This document shows positions 42,610-51,388 of a stretch of 64,000 nt of DNA, piece by piece. The position numbers and the translations under genes were made by a program. A model generated the notes under the pieces. The model did no database searches, was not told where the DNA came from, and was given only the letters and a program-made list of their open reading frames with translations. Every line of letters begins with the position of its first letter. Within the stretch, counting starts at the first letter, position 1. This stretch comes from an uncultured Candidatus Melainabacteria bacterium (GTDB taxonomy: Bacteria > Cyanobacteriota > Vampirovibrionia > Gastranaerophilales > Gastranaerophilaceae): positions 41,732 through 105,731 of the forward strand of contig CAKVIC010000006.1 in NCBI GenBank assembly GCA_934754655.1, given 5' to 3'.

Positions 42610-43785
42610 CTAATTGTAATCTCTTAAATTCGGTCTATCGGAATCGTAATCTCCATATAGCGTGTTTTTACGAGTTCTATTAATATCTAAGCTATCAAGT
42701 ATTGAATCATCAATATAATTTATAGGTTTAATATTTTGTGAATTTGTTTTTTGCAAATTTGTTTTATAAACTGCATCTTTTGTAGAATTTTGTTTTAGAT
42801 TAATTTTATTAGAAATATTGTTTGTATCATTAGTCGTTTCAATTATTGGTGTTGCTTTCACTTCTAATTTAGTTTGACGTTTCTCTTCGCGTTTAGCTTG
42901 CATATCAGCTTTTTTTTCTTGAATTTTTGATTTAGTATTGTTATATTTTTTTTGAGTTTTATCTTTTGTTTCGTCAATAAATTCGCCGGTTTCAGTTTTA
43001 GCAACTGCATAAACCTTATCGTATTCTTTCTTCAAATGACGATATTTTTTTGTAAATACATTGTCAATGTTTCCAATATCATAATAAATTTGTTTAGATT
43101 CTTTTGCTAAAAGTTCTGGTGGTAAAACTTTTGCTTGAACATTTTGAGCAATTTGCGGACACAAATAACGCGAATAATCTTTGACTTTTTGTAATTGTTC
43201 AGTTTGCGGTGACGGACCGCGCGTAATAATACGATTTTCACAAACACTAATTGTTTTTTGATATGTATCTGTCCATAATGTAATGTTATCTTTTGTATCA
43301 ACTAAAACTGCGTATGTTGAAATTTTGTAAGCAGGGTCAACGACTGTTGCACCGGCTACATTTAAAAAATCCCATACGGTTCTGCGCAAAATATAATTTT
43401 CAGAATCAACAGCGGTTGTTAAAAGCAAAACATAGCGCGCATTTGATTTTACTGCCAACTTTTTTAATGTAACATAATCGACATTATAAGTTGTTTTAAA
43501 ACGTGAAGTTAGATTCTTTGCTGATATTAATGTTGAGGGGTTACTTTTATACAAAGCTCTTGTTTCACTTACATTTGGCGAATTTATATAATCTGTATCG
43601 TTCAATATTGTAGCGATTCCGTTTGCAAAAAATTCTGCTGAATCGTTATAAATATAAGAATCAACGGCAATATTTTCAGTAACAATATTATCTGGAATAA
43701 TCAAAACCTTATAGCTCTCTGCAAAAACCTGAGGAGCTATAATCAAAACAATCCCAACTAAAAATATTTTAAAAAAATCTCTCAC
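42610..43785 (-). CDS. Exported hypothetical protein with Lys/Gln-rich C-terminal region
   Basis: 391 residues with a signal peptide (MRDFFKIFLVGIVLIIAPQV then FAES). Residues 22-210 form one alpha/beta domain (YKVLIIPDNIVTENIAVDSY, ARYVLLLTTAVDSENYILRR, ISTYAVLVDTKDNITLWTDT) similar in outline to CsgG-like or TolB-N-like periplasmic domains, but I cannot assign a family. Residues 240-345 are a charged helix rich in Lys, Glu and Gln, followed by an Asn-rich tail. Upstream of tmk-prfB. Role unknown. Confidence 0.65.
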   Translation of the reverse strand: MRDFFKIFLVGIVLIIAPQVFAESYKVLIIPDNIVTENIAVDSYIYNDSAEFFANGIATILNDTDYINSPNVSETRALYKSNPSTLISAKNLTSRFKTTYNVDYVTLKKLAVKSNARYVLLLTTAVDSENYILRRTVWDFLNVAGATVVDPAYKISTYAVLVDTKDNITLWTDTYQKTISVCENRIITRGPSPQTEQLQKVKDYSRYLCPQIAQNVQAKVLPPELLAKESKQIYYDIGNIDNVFTKKYRHLKKEYDKVYAVAKTETGEFIDETKDKTQKKYNNTKSKIQEKKADMQAKREEKRQTKLEVKATPIIETTNDTNNISNKINLKQNSTKDAVYKTNLQKTNSQNIKPINYIDDSILDSLDINRTRKNTLYGDYDSDRPNLRDYN

Positions 43786-43916
43786 AATCAGATTATAGCA
43801 TAAGCTTTAGAATGTGTAAATTTTTGTAAGCGTTATTATATTAAAATCCACTAATTATATGATGTTCATACTTTAAAATTTATTTATTATATGTATGGAC
43901 TATAGTAGGGACACGT

Positions 43917-45056
43917 ATGATAAATTCAATGTTTTTCGATGAATTATATAAACAATTTAGTTGGTTTGATTCTTTATTTACACCAGCTATAAAAAATTGT
44001 AGTGATGAATTTTTCTACGATGGATTTGAATACAAATTAATGTCCATAAGCACAAATATGAATGTGCTTTCGCAAAATGAAACTTTTTTTGTTACAAAAA
44101 TAAAAATTAATCAAAAAAATGATGTTTATATAAGAATTTCGCAAGAAGCAATAAATGTTATTTTAGATAAAGTTTTGGGCAAGAATAATAGACGTTTTGA
44201 ATTGACTGAAGTAACGGAACTTGAGGCTAAAATTATTACAGCATTTAATGATTTTTTGTATGAAACTTTAGCGCCGAATTTCACAATTGAGCCTAATAAA
44301 CGCTATAATGAAATTTTACATTTAACTTATTTTGTAAAAAGCGAGGTTTCAGAAAATGCTGCGAAATTCATTATTTCTATTCCAAAAGAAATTTTGCTAC
44401 CTGAGAGTTTAGATTTATCAGAACAACGTTTTACTGATATGGATTTTGCAAAATGCACTGTGACTGCAGATTTGCTTGTGGGAAGTACAACATTTCCACT
44501 TGCAGATGTTAAACGGTTAGATGTCGGTGACATTGTTGTTTTCGATAATAGTAACTCTTCAGAAATGACGCTTGTTTGTGAAAATATAGTTCAAAAATTT
44601 AAAATAAAACCTAACGAAAACATTGTACAGCCTTACGATATGGCAGGAGGAAACGATATGCATGATGAAAATACTAATTTATGGGACAGTATTCAAGTTG
44701 ACATGTCAGCAGAATTCAATAAAGTAAAATTAACTTTGGGTGAATTAAAAAGCATTGAAGAAGGTTTGATTGTTGACCTTTGCTCAGTTTATGATAATAA
44801 AATTTCATTAAAAGTCGGTAACAAAGCCGTTGCCTCTGGTGAATTGGTAATAATTAATGATAGATTTGGTGTAAGAATTGAAAAAGTTATGAATGAGCCG
44901 GAAGCTAACCCTCAAGAAGAAAACAATTTTGAGGAAGAGGAAGTTGCAGAAGAAAATCAAGAGCAAGATGAAGATTTTGATTATAGCGATTTCGAAGTAG
45001 ATGAAAACGAAGAACAGGAAGAAACTCCTGAAAATAATGAGGACTTTGCAGAGTAG
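43917..45056 (+). CDS. FliM/FliN/SctQ-like switch protein with two SpoA domains
   Basis: 379 residues. The first 170 resemble the middle part of FliM/SctQ (FELTEVTELEAKIITAFNDF). Two SpoA (surface presentation) domains follow: about 180-235 (TVTADLLVGSTTFPLADVKR, LDVGDIVVFDN) and about 258-325 (LTLGELKSIEEGLIVDLCSV, GELVIINDRFGVRIEKV). Classical FliM has one SpoA domain and FliN one, so this resembles SctQ or a FliM-FliN fusion. The last 50 residues are strongly acidic. Such proteins form the cytoplasmic ring of flagellar or type III export machines. First gene of the export cluster. Confidence 0.8.
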   Translation: MINSMFFDELYKQFSWFDSLFTPAIKNCSDEFFYDGFEYKLMSISTNMNVLSQNETFFVTKIKINQKNDVYIRISQEAINVILDKVLGKNNRRFELTEVTELEAKIITAFNDFLYETLAPNFTIEPNKRYNEILHLTYFVKSEVSENAAKFIISIPKEILLPESLDLSEQRFTDMDFAKCTVTADLLVGSTTFPLADVKRLDVGDIVVFDNSNSSEMTLVCENIVQKFKIKPNENIVQPYDMAGGNDMHDENTNLWDSIQVDMSAEFNKVKLTLGELKSIEEGLIVDLCSVYDNKISLKVGNKAVASGELVIINDRFGVRIEKVMNEPEANPQEENNFEEEEVAEENQEQDEDFDYSDFEVDENEEQEETPENNEDFAE

Positions 45057-45127
45057 TTGACTTTGCAAATTGGGGAATTAAAAAAAATATAATGCAATTT
45101 TTATTAATTGCAAAAAGCGAGGTATTT

Positions 45128-45610
45128 ATGGGATATTTAACAAATTTTATTGTATATACACTAGCCATGGTTGGCTTGATGATGTTTGCATTATTCATAT
45201 TTAAAAAAACGACATCAGGAAACAATGGTGTTCATTCTAAATATTTAAAAGTTATAGATTCAATTTCTATAGGTCCAAGAAAAAATTTGTATATCGTTGC
45301 TGCTGGTGAAGAAAAATTTCTTATAGCCGGCGATATTGAAAGAACAAGTTTGATTTCAAAACTTGATACAAAAAAGCTTGGTAATGAAGGATTCTCTGCT
45401 ATTGCGACTTCTGAAGTTGAAAATTATCAAACACAAAGCGTAACAAAAAGTATGGCAGACTTGCCACTTAAAAGAAAGTACACAGATAGTGGGATTGGTA
45501 TAAGAGCTTCGCAATTAAGTGCAAAATTGAATAATGAAAATTCATACGCATCAGTAATGAGAAGTTTGGCAAGTAAAATGAATGCAACAAGTGTAGGGGG
45601 AAATCAATAA
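45128..45610 (+). CDS. fliO: FliO-like export assembly protein
   Basis: 160 residues from the ATG at 45128 (GAGG 5 nt upstream); an in-frame ATG at 45092 would add 12 residues. One membrane segment near the N-terminus (NFIVYTLAMVGLMMFALFIF), then the FliO pattern KYLKVIDSISIGPRKNLYIV, AAGEEKFLIAGD. FliO helps assemble the FliP pentamer. Ends on the fliP ATG (TAATGG, 1-nt overlap), so it is translationally linked to fliP, as in flagellar operons. Confidence 0.78.
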   Translation: MGYLTNFIVYTLAMVGLMMFALFIFKKTTSGNNGVHSKYLKVIDSISIGPRKNLYIVAAGEEKFLIAGDIERTSLISKLDTKKLGNEGFSAIATSEVENYQTQSVTKSMADLPLKRKYTDSGIGIRASQLSAKLNNENSYASVMRSLASKMNATSVGGNQ

Positions 45611-46248
45611 TGGATTCTGTATTAAAAGATATGAACCCGGTTTTACAAATGCTTACGGTAATGACAATGTTTTCATTGTTACCGTTTGTATTTTGTTGTA
45701 TGACGAGTTTTTTGAGATTTACCATAGTTTTTTCACTATTAAAAACCGCGATGGGTGTTCAAGTTCCGCCATCAATTGTAACAATTGGTTTGTGTATGAT
45801 TTTAACCTTTTATACAATGGGGGGAGTTTTTCAACAAATGTATGAAAGAGGGTCAATCCCTTATCAAAAAAATCAAAATTTAATCATGGCGATAGATGAA
45901 GGTTCAAAGCCTTTGAAAGAATTTATGATGAAACAAACTCAACAATCAGATTTAACATTTTTTGTGGAATTAAAACGTAAAACTCCGCCAAAATCACCGG
46001 ACGATTTGACAATTTGGGAAATTGCACCGGCTTATATTTTAAGCGAGTTAAAAGTAGCTTTTGAAATAGGTTTTGTCGTATTTGTTCCATTTATCGTTTT
46101 GGATTTAGTTGTTGCAAATATTTTATTGGCGCTAGGTATGTTTATGTTATCACCTACAATCATATCTTTGCCATTTAAATTACTGATATTTATAGCTGTT
46201 GATGGTTGGGCATTAATAGTTCAGGGACTTGTTCAAAGTTATAATTAA
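45610..46248 (+). CDS. fliP: Type III export protein FliP (SctR)
   Basis: 212 residues. Family motifs: FLRFTIVFSLLKTAMGVQVP near 38, PPSIVTIGLCMILTFYTMGG, and the C-terminal pair ILSELKVAFEIGFVVFVPF and LLALGMFMLSPTIISLPFK. Four membrane segments; five copies form the core of the export gate. No signal peptide, unlike many flagellar FliP, which is compatible with either flagellar or injectisome type. The fliQ gene should follow directly but is displaced by an ORF6N gene. Confidence 0.93.
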   Translation: MDSVLKDMNPVLQMLTVMTMFSLLPFVFCCMTSFLRFTIVFSLLKTAMGVQVPPSIVTIGLCMILTFYTMGGVFQQMYERGSIPYQKNQNLIMAIDEGSKPLKEFMMKQTQQSDLTFFVELKRKTPPKSPDDLTIWEIAPAYILSELKVAFEIGFVVFVPFIVLDLVVANILLALGMFMLSPTIISLPFKLLIFIAVDGWALIVQGLVQSYN

Positions 46249-46255
46249 CGAGGAA

Positions 46256-46279
46256 AAAATTATGGAAATGTTAACTGAA
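46256..46279. repeat. 24-bp direct repeat, left copy (start of the ORF6N gene)
   Basis: Identical to 46816-46839 and covers a ribosome-site-proximal stretch, the ATG and the first codons (Met-Glu-Met-Leu-Thr-Glu). The ORF6N gene lies between the copies, as expected for insertion with duplication of the fliQ start. Confidence 0.85.
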
Positions 46280-46804
46280 AGAAAAATTGAAAATAGAATT
46301 TTTACAATACGTAATCAAAAAGTTATGATTGATAAAGATTTGGCAGAATTGTATAATGTGCCGACTTCACGTCTCAATGAAGCTGTTAAACGTAATATTA
46401 AACGTTTTCCAGAAGATTTTATGTTCAAACTCACTAAAGACGAGCTAAATGAACTTATCGCAAATTGCGATAGGTTCCAAAAATTGAAACATTCACCGAC
46501 AACTCCAAACGTTTTCACAGAGCAGGGTGTAGCAATGTTATCAAGTGTTTTAAATAGTGAAAGAGCTGTCGCAATTAATATTGAAATTATTAGGACTTTT
46601 GTTAAACTTAGACAATATGCTCTTATGAATACTGAAAAATCAAAAGAGATTGAAGAGTTACGAAAAATGTTGATGTTGCATATTGAACACACTGATAAAA
46701 AGTTTGCGGAGCATGATGAAATGATAGCGCAGATTATAACTGTTTTAAACAATCTTCTTGAAAAACCACGTGAAACTAAACAAGTTGGGTTCAAAACAAA
46801 ATAA
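46262..46804 (+). CDS. ORF6N-domain protein inserted between fliP and fliQ
   Basis: 180 residues from the ATG at 46262 with GAGG 8 nt upstream. Clear ORF6N (KilA-N-related) DNA-binding pattern: RIFTIRNQKVMIDKDLAELY, VPTSRLNEAVKRNIKRFPED, FTEQGVAMLSSVLNSERAVA, INIEIIRTFVKLRQYAL, followed by a coiled-coil tail. Such domains occur in phage and mobile-element proteins and in many bacterial genomes. It is foreign to export operons and breaks the normal fliP-fliQ order. Its first six residues equal those of FliQ because of the 24-bp repeat. Confidence 0.88.
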   Translation: MEMLTERKIENRIFTIRNQKVMIDKDLAELYNVPTSRLNEAVKRNIKRFPEDFMFKLTKDELNELIANCDRFQKLKHSPTTPNVFTEQGVAMLSSVLNSERAVAINIEIIRTFVKLRQYALMNTEKSKEIEELRKMLMLHIEHTDKKFAEHDEMIAQIITVLNNLLEKPRETKQVGFKTK

Positions 46805-46815
46805 TTGTAAGGAAT

Positions 46816-46839
46816 AAAATTATGGAAATGTTAACTGAA
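46816..46839. repeat. 24-bp direct repeat, right copy (start of fliQ)
   Basis: Identical to 46256-46279; see that entry. Confidence 0.85.
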
Positions 46840-47310
46840 TATTTAGCAAAAGGTTTTATGGTAATGCTTTCAATCTCTATGCCATGTGTATTGACAGCTG
46901 CTGCGATTGGTTTGGTAGTCGGTATTCTTCAAGCCGTAACTCAAGTACAAGAACAAACTATTTCTGCTGCGCCAAAGATTTTTGCGGTATTTTTGGTTAT
47001 TGTAATTGGCGGAATGGGATTTATTAAATTATTAACAAATCTTTTTCAAGAAGGTATGTCATTAGCTTTTAATGGTGTTACAAAAAATGCCGTTTATGTA
47101 ATGTCTGCAAATGATTACAAATACACCACACCTTTTCAATCAGAGATGAATGATTCTTTTAAAAATGTTCCTAATGTAAAAGAATCCATGAAAAATGCCG
47201 GCAAAGTTCCTTATATTGATAAATCACAAAAAATTAAATATACACCATCGCGCCAAGCGCCAATGCCTAAGGCTAATTTTGTAGAAACAAATAAAATCTT
47301 GGGGAGATAA
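46822..47310 (+). CDS. fliQ: Type III export protein FliQ (SctS) with long C-terminal extension
   Basis: 162 residues; the first 87 are a normal FliQ with two membrane segments (FMVMLSISMPCVLTAAAIGL; VGILQAVTQVQEQTISAAPK is the typical loop) ending NLFQEGMSLAF. About 75 additional residues follow, polar and Lys/Ser-rich, with no recognised domain; usual FliQ length is about 90. AAGGA precedes the ATG. FliQ subunits pack around FliP/FliR in the gate. Confidence 0.88.
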   Translation: MEMLTEYLAKGFMVMLSISMPCVLTAAAIGLVVGILQAVTQVQEQTISAAPKIFAVFLVIVIGGMGFIKLLTNLFQEGMSLAFNGVTKNAVYVMSANDYKYTTPFQSEMNDSFKNVPNVKESMKNAGKVPYIDKSQKIKYTPSRQAPMPKANFVETNKILGR

Positions 47311-47319
47311 TTTAAAGAA

Positions 47320-47721
47320 ATGAAAATTGATACAGTAAAAATATTTTTCATATTCTTAATGATTTTAACTTGTGCGAAAGTTCAAGCTTTTCAAGATTGT
47401 GTGATTACAACAGATGCAAAATTAACAGATATAAAAATTGAAAACCACAACATAATTGATGTTTGCCCATTGATTACTATTATGAACGAAAAAAATACTT
47501 TAATAGTACATCCATTATCTGTTGGTCAAACTCGATTTTGTGTTTTAAAAAATAATAAAAATATTGAGGTTTTTAATGTAAAAGTTGAGGAAGATAAAAC
47601 AATTATTGATGAAGTAGAAGGATTTTCAATTGATACATTAGACGAGCCACCGGAATTTTTTGATTATGACCTCGATATTCCGCCGGTTGTAAATTCTAGC
47701 GAGGGCAAGATTAATGGATGA
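47320..47721 (+). CDS. Exported protein, possible secretin/pilus N-domain-like
   Basis: 133 residues with a signal peptide (MKIDTVKIFFIFLMILTCAK then VQAF). The mature part, VITTDAKLTDIKIENHNIID and LIVHPLSVGQTRFCVLKNNK, has the layout of the small beta domain found at the N-terminus of CpaC/RcpA-like secretins (strand, dp-i-dv, then a G-T-x-F phrase). The acidic tail is unique. It overlaps the fliR start by 8 nt and so belongs to the export operon. The identity is a guess from pattern only. Confidence 0.5.
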   Translation: MKIDTVKIFFIFLMILTCAKVQAFQDCVITTDAKLTDIKIENHNIIDVCPLITIMNEKNTLIVHPLSVGQTRFCVLKNNKNIEVFNVKVEEDKTIIDEVEGFSIDTLDEPPEFFDYDLDIPPVVNSSEGKING

Positions 47722-48493
47722 ATTAATTAGACAAATCGCTATATTATTTCCGGATTTTGAAAAATGGTTTTCGGCAGGCTTTATTGTTTTTGCAAGATTA
47801 CTTGGTTTTATACGTTTTGCTCCGATATTTAATAGAAAAGAAATTAATACTATTGTAAAACTATCATTAGTTCTGCTTTTAACAATGATGATAACTCCGC
47901 TTTTGCATCCGGCACCGCCACCTGCAAATGTATCACCAATGCTTTTGTGGGTTTTAAACTTTGCGGTTGGTGCAATAATCGGTTATATTGCGCAACTTAT
48001 TATTCTGGCAATTGAAGCCGGTGGAGATGTAATTAATACTCAAATGGGTTTGTCTTCAGCCATGGTTATGGATCCGACAACAAACAGCCAAACCTCTATT
48101 TTAAGTAGAATGATAACAATACTCGGTATTTGTATTTTTATTGAAATGGGCGGATTTTATTGGCTTTTTAATGCATTGTTGCGAAGTTTTGAGATTTTTC
48201 CGATTTATGCGGTTCAAATTCCGCTAGAAAAAATTATTAATCTAGATTATCTTGTTAAAACAACCTCAAATGTTTTATATGTAGGTTTGCAAATTGGCTC
48301 TCCTGTTTTGTTGGCAACTTTAGGGCAAGATATTATTCTTGGTGTAATTTCAAAAACTGCGCCGCAAGTAAACGTCTTTCAATTAAGTTTCTTGTTTAAA
48401 CCTGTGTTGGGTGCGGCTATAATGATTTGGATTATGCCGTTATTAATAAATGTTATTTCAGATTTCTTTTTATCATTTTCAAATATATATTGA
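47714..48493 (+). CDS. fliR: Type III export protein FliR (SctT)
   Basis: 259 residues, six membrane segments. Family pattern: FIVFARLLGFIRFAPIFNRK, GAIIGYIAQLIILAIEAGGD, INTQMGLSSAMVMDPTTNSQ, LPL/NVFQLSFLFKPVLGAAIM. Part of the export gate. Last gene of the cluster; flhB, flhA and the rod, hook and filament genes are not in this window. Confidence 0.93.
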   Translation: MDELIRQIAILFPDFEKWFSAGFIVFARLLGFIRFAPIFNRKEINTIVKLSLVLLLTMMITPLLHPAPPPANVSPMLLWVLNFAVGAIIGYIAQLIILAIEAGGDVINTQMGLSSAMVMDPTTNSQTSILSRMITILGICIFIEMGGFYWLFNALLRSFEIFPIYAVQIPLEKIINLDYLVKTTSNVLYVGLQIGSPVLLATLGQDIILGVISKTAPQVNVFQLSFLFKPVLGAAIMIWIMPLLINVISDFFLSFSNIY

Positions 48494-48533
48494 TAAAGCT
48501 TTGAAAAATATGGAAATTATTTATAAAAATGTT

Positions 48534-48561
48534 TTGCGACAAATTATAAATATGTTACAAT
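48534..48561 (+). promoter_or_regulatory. Promoter of the pilin-like gene
   Basis: TTGCGA (48534-48539), 16-bp spacer, TACAAT (48556-48561). The coding start is 28 nt further on, so the pilin-like gene is expressed independently of fliR. Confidence 0.6.
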
Positions 48562-48588
48562 TAAATAAAATTTACGAGGGTTTTTTAT

Positions 48589-49356
48589 ATGAAAAAATTA
48601 GGTTTTACTTTAGTAGAAATTTTGGTTGCTTTTGGTATTATTGGTGTAATTTCAGCATTGCTTATTCCACAATTGCAATCTAGTTATAAAAAACAAGTGT
48701 ATGCATCAACTTTAGCTACAACTGCTTCCAATTTCGAAAACGCTATGGCAAAAATGATGAGCGCAGAAAACGTGACAACATTATGGGAAACTAATGCTTG
48801 GCAAGATTTGGTTGGTAAAAGTGATGACATTAATACTAATGGCTTAAATTCATCAACTGATACAGGCGGACTTATTTCCAATTTTCAGAGTAGGCTTTCA
48901 GATTATTTAAAAATTAGCAATATGCTTATATATAGAAATAATAATGATGATAGTAATAATGCTCCACCTTTTCTTTTAAGATTAGAAAACGGAACAGATT
49001 GCATGCTTATTATATATCCACCTGATACGACAGAAATAGATTCAACAAAAATTAATACTATTGAAACAAACGGTGGACAATTAATTGAAGTTGCAGGAGT
49101 ATTATACGTTGATGTTAATACTGTTGATTCAAAGCCAAATAAAGTTGGACGTGATAGTTTTGCGTTTCTTATTGGCAATGATGGAACGCTTTATCCTTTT
49201 GGTGGTTTAGATGTTTCTTTAAGATGGTATGGAAATAAAAACAATATTTGGAAAAATACTGATTCCTCTAATGAAGCACCTTGCAACAAAGAACGTGGAC
49301 TTTCTACCGGTTGCACTGCGCGTTTGGTAGAAAACGGATATAAGATGGATTATTAA
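48589..49356 (+). CDS. Type IV pilin-like / pseudopilin protein
   Basis: 255 residues with a class III leader: MKKLGFTLVEILVAFGIIGV, where cleavage after Gly5 would leave Phe1 and the methylation helix. The C-terminal part is large and Asn/Thr/Asp-rich (residues 70-255) with a final Cys pair (CNKERG, GCTARL) that could form a disulfide loop. No prepilin peptidase or pilus motor gene is nearby. Common in this lineage as a lone surface protein. Start fixed by the leader. Confidence 0.85.
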   Translation: MKKLGFTLVEILVAFGIIGVISALLIPQLQSSYKKQVYASTLATTASNFENAMAKMMSAENVTTLWETNAWQDLVGKSDDINTNGLNSSTDTGGLISNFQSRLSDYLKISNMLIYRNNNDDSNNAPPFLLRLENGTDCMLIIYPPDTTEIDSTKINTIETNGGQLIEVAGVLYVDVNTVDSKPNKVGRDSFAFLIGNDGTLYPFGGLDVSLRWYGNKNNIWKNTDSSNEAPCNKERGLSTGCTARLVENGYKMDY

Positions 49357-49367
49357 GTGAATAAATT

Positions 49368-50213
49368 ATGTTAAAAAAAATATTTTCAAAAATAACTATA
49401 CATTCTGTATTAATAATCACTTCTTTATTATCAATATTTCCTTTTATATGGTTATTGTCAACTTCATTGAAAGGTGTTTCAGAAGATATTTTTGCGTATC
49501 CGCCAACAATAATCCCACAAGATTTTACTTTTGCAAACTACATTGATGTTTGGCAAAAAGTTAATTTCATGGGCTATTTTTGGAATAGTATGATTGTTGC
49601 AGGGTTAACGGTAGTTTTGAATTTAGTATTATCATCGCTTGCCGGATATCCGCTTGCAAGAATGAACTTTAAAGGTAAACGAATTGTATTTTTTTCTATA
49701 TTAGCAACTATTATGATACCGTTTCAAGCAATTATGCTACCGGTTTATATTATAACTTTAAAATTACATTTAATAGATAGTGTAAATGCTTGTATGGGAT
49801 ATTTAGGACTTGTTATGCCTTTTGCAGTAAGTGCGTTTGGAATATTTTTAATGCGTCAAGCGTTTTTGAAAATTCCACGCGAAATTGAAGAGGCTGCAAT
49901 CGTTGACGGGTGCAATGTTTTTCAAATGTTTAGAAAAGTTGTTATTCCAATGGTTAAGCCAACTCTTGCAGTACTTGCTGTTTTTACGTTTATTGGCTCT
50001 TGGGGTGAATTCTTATGGCCAAGTATTATTTTAACAAAAGATTCAATGTATACTTTGCCTGTTGGAATCAATAATTTGCAAGGAATGTTTTCTGCAAATT
50101 GGAGATTTATTGCTGCAGGTTCAATTATTGCCACAGTTCCTATAATAATCTTCTTTTTAGCAATGCAAAAATATTTTATTTCAGGCGAAAACGATGGCGC
50201 TGTAAAAGGTTAA
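49368..50213 (+). CDS. Carbohydrate ABC transporter permease (MalG type), solitary
   Basis: 281 residues with six membrane segments. The EAA motif EIEEAAIVDGCNVFQMFRKV with the following VVIPMVKPTLAVL is typical of MalG/CUT1 permeases; LYE- and SLAGYPLARMNFKGK phrases fit. Should work with a second permease, a binding protein and an ATPase, none of which is adjacent. It lies 11 nt after the pilin-like gene. Confidence 0.9.
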   Translation: MLKKIFSKITIHSVLIITSLLSIFPFIWLLSTSLKGVSEDIFAYPPTIIPQDFTFANYIDVWQKVNFMGYFWNSMIVAGLTVVLNLVLSSLAGYPLARMNFKGKRIVFFSILATIMIPFQAIMLPVYIITLKLHLIDSVNACMGYLGLVMPFAVSAFGIFLMRQAFLKIPREIEEAAIVDGCNVFQMFRKVVIPMVKPTLAVLAVFTFIGSWGEFLWPSIILTKDSMYTLPVGINNLQGMFSANWRFIAAGSIIATVPIIIFFLAMQKYFISGENDGAVKG

Positions 50214-50263
50214 TTTACAAAATATGCTTGCTCAATAGTTATGCTAATGCTAAAATCTAGTTT

Positions 50264-51361
50264 ATGAATACAAAATTTTGGACAGCATTTTCATCAATAG
50301 AACAGCTTGATTCTACTTTTATTCAAAGGCTTTACAATTATTTTGGTAATATTGAAACTGCTTTTAATGCTTCGCTTAATGATTTAAAACAAATTGAAGG
50401 CTTATCAATTAAAAAAGCTGAAAATTTTGTGCAAAAACGCGACGCAAATGGTGGTACAAATCCTGATAAAACGCTTGAAGAAATTTTATCAAAAGGGATT
50501 AAGATTTTAACTTTTGAGGATGAAAACTATCCTTATATGCTTAAACAAATTTATAATCCGCCAATGTGTTTGTATTACAAAGGTAATTTAGAGCTTTGTA
50601 ATCTTGAAAAAACAGTTGCTTTTGTTGGTTCAAGAAGGGCAAGTTTAAATGGTAAAGATAGTGTAAGGCGCATTATTTCTGATTTAAAAAATACTGATAT
50701 TTGCATAGTTTCAGGCTTAGCAACCGGAATTGACACAGTTTCACATCAATCGGCAATAGAAAATAATCTTAAAACCATTGGAGTAATTGCAAGCGGATTT
50801 GATTATATTTATCCAAGTGCCAATAAATACTTGTATGATAAAATCGAAAACGAATGCGGTGCGATAATTACTGAATATTATCCGACTTTTGAACCGACTA
50901 AATTTAGGTTTCCGCAAAGAAATAGAATTGTTTCAGGACTATCTTATGGTACTATTGTTGCTGAAGCTGCAATAAAAAGTGGAGCTTTGATTACAGCAAA
51001 TTTAACTTTAGAACAAGGTCGGGAATTAATGTGTATTCCAGGAACAATTAATAATATTAATACAGAAGGAATTTTTAAACTTTTAAAAGACGGTGCGACA
51101 ATGGTTACTTGCGGGCAAGATATTTTAAATGCGCTAAATTGGTCAGAAGAAAATATAAAACCAATATTTAATGAAGAAAATTTACAACTAAATCAAAATG
51201 AAAAAATAATTTTTGATATAATAAATATTGAACCAAAAGGGTTTGATGAGATTCAAGCTAAAACAGGTTTGCAAACAGATGAATTATTAATATGTTTGAC
51301 AGGCATGGAATTACGCGGTTTAATAGTACAATCAGAGGGTGATAAGTACAAACGCGCATAA
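50264..51361 (+). CDS. dprA: DNA-processing protein DprA
   Basis: 365 residues. N-terminal HhH-like region (FGNIETAFNASLNDLKQIEG), Rossmann DprA core (VAFVGSRRAS, IVSGLATGIDTVSHQSAIEN, GVIASGFDYIYPS, PQRNRIVSGLSYGTIVAEAA, KSGALITANLTLEQGRELMC) and a C-terminal winged-helix domain. Protects incoming single-stranded DNA and loads RecA in natural transformation. Followed 27 nt later by topA, a frequent arrangement. Confidence 0.95.
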   Translation: MNTKFWTAFSSIEQLDSTFIQRLYNYFGNIETAFNASLNDLKQIEGLSIKKAENFVQKRDANGGTNPDKTLEEILSKGIKILTFEDENYPYMLKQIYNPPMCLYYKGNLELCNLEKTVAFVGSRRASLNGKDSVRRIISDLKNTDICIVSGLATGIDTVSHQSAIENNLKTIGVIASGFDYIYPSANKYLYDKIENECGAIITEYYPTFEPTKFRFPQRNRIVSGLSYGTIVAEAAIKSGALITANLTLEQGRELMCIPGTINNINTEGIFKLLKDGATMVTCGQDILNALNWSEENIKPIFNEENLQLNQNEKIIFDIINIEPKGFDEIQAKTGLQTDELLICLTGMELRGLIVQSEGDKYKRA

Positions 51362-51388
51362 GCGATTTGTAAGAATTTGAGAGAAAAA

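Noticed and set aside
46315..46794. Minus-strand frame opposite the ORF6N gene
   Set aside because: Shadow of a well-supported domain on the plus strand.
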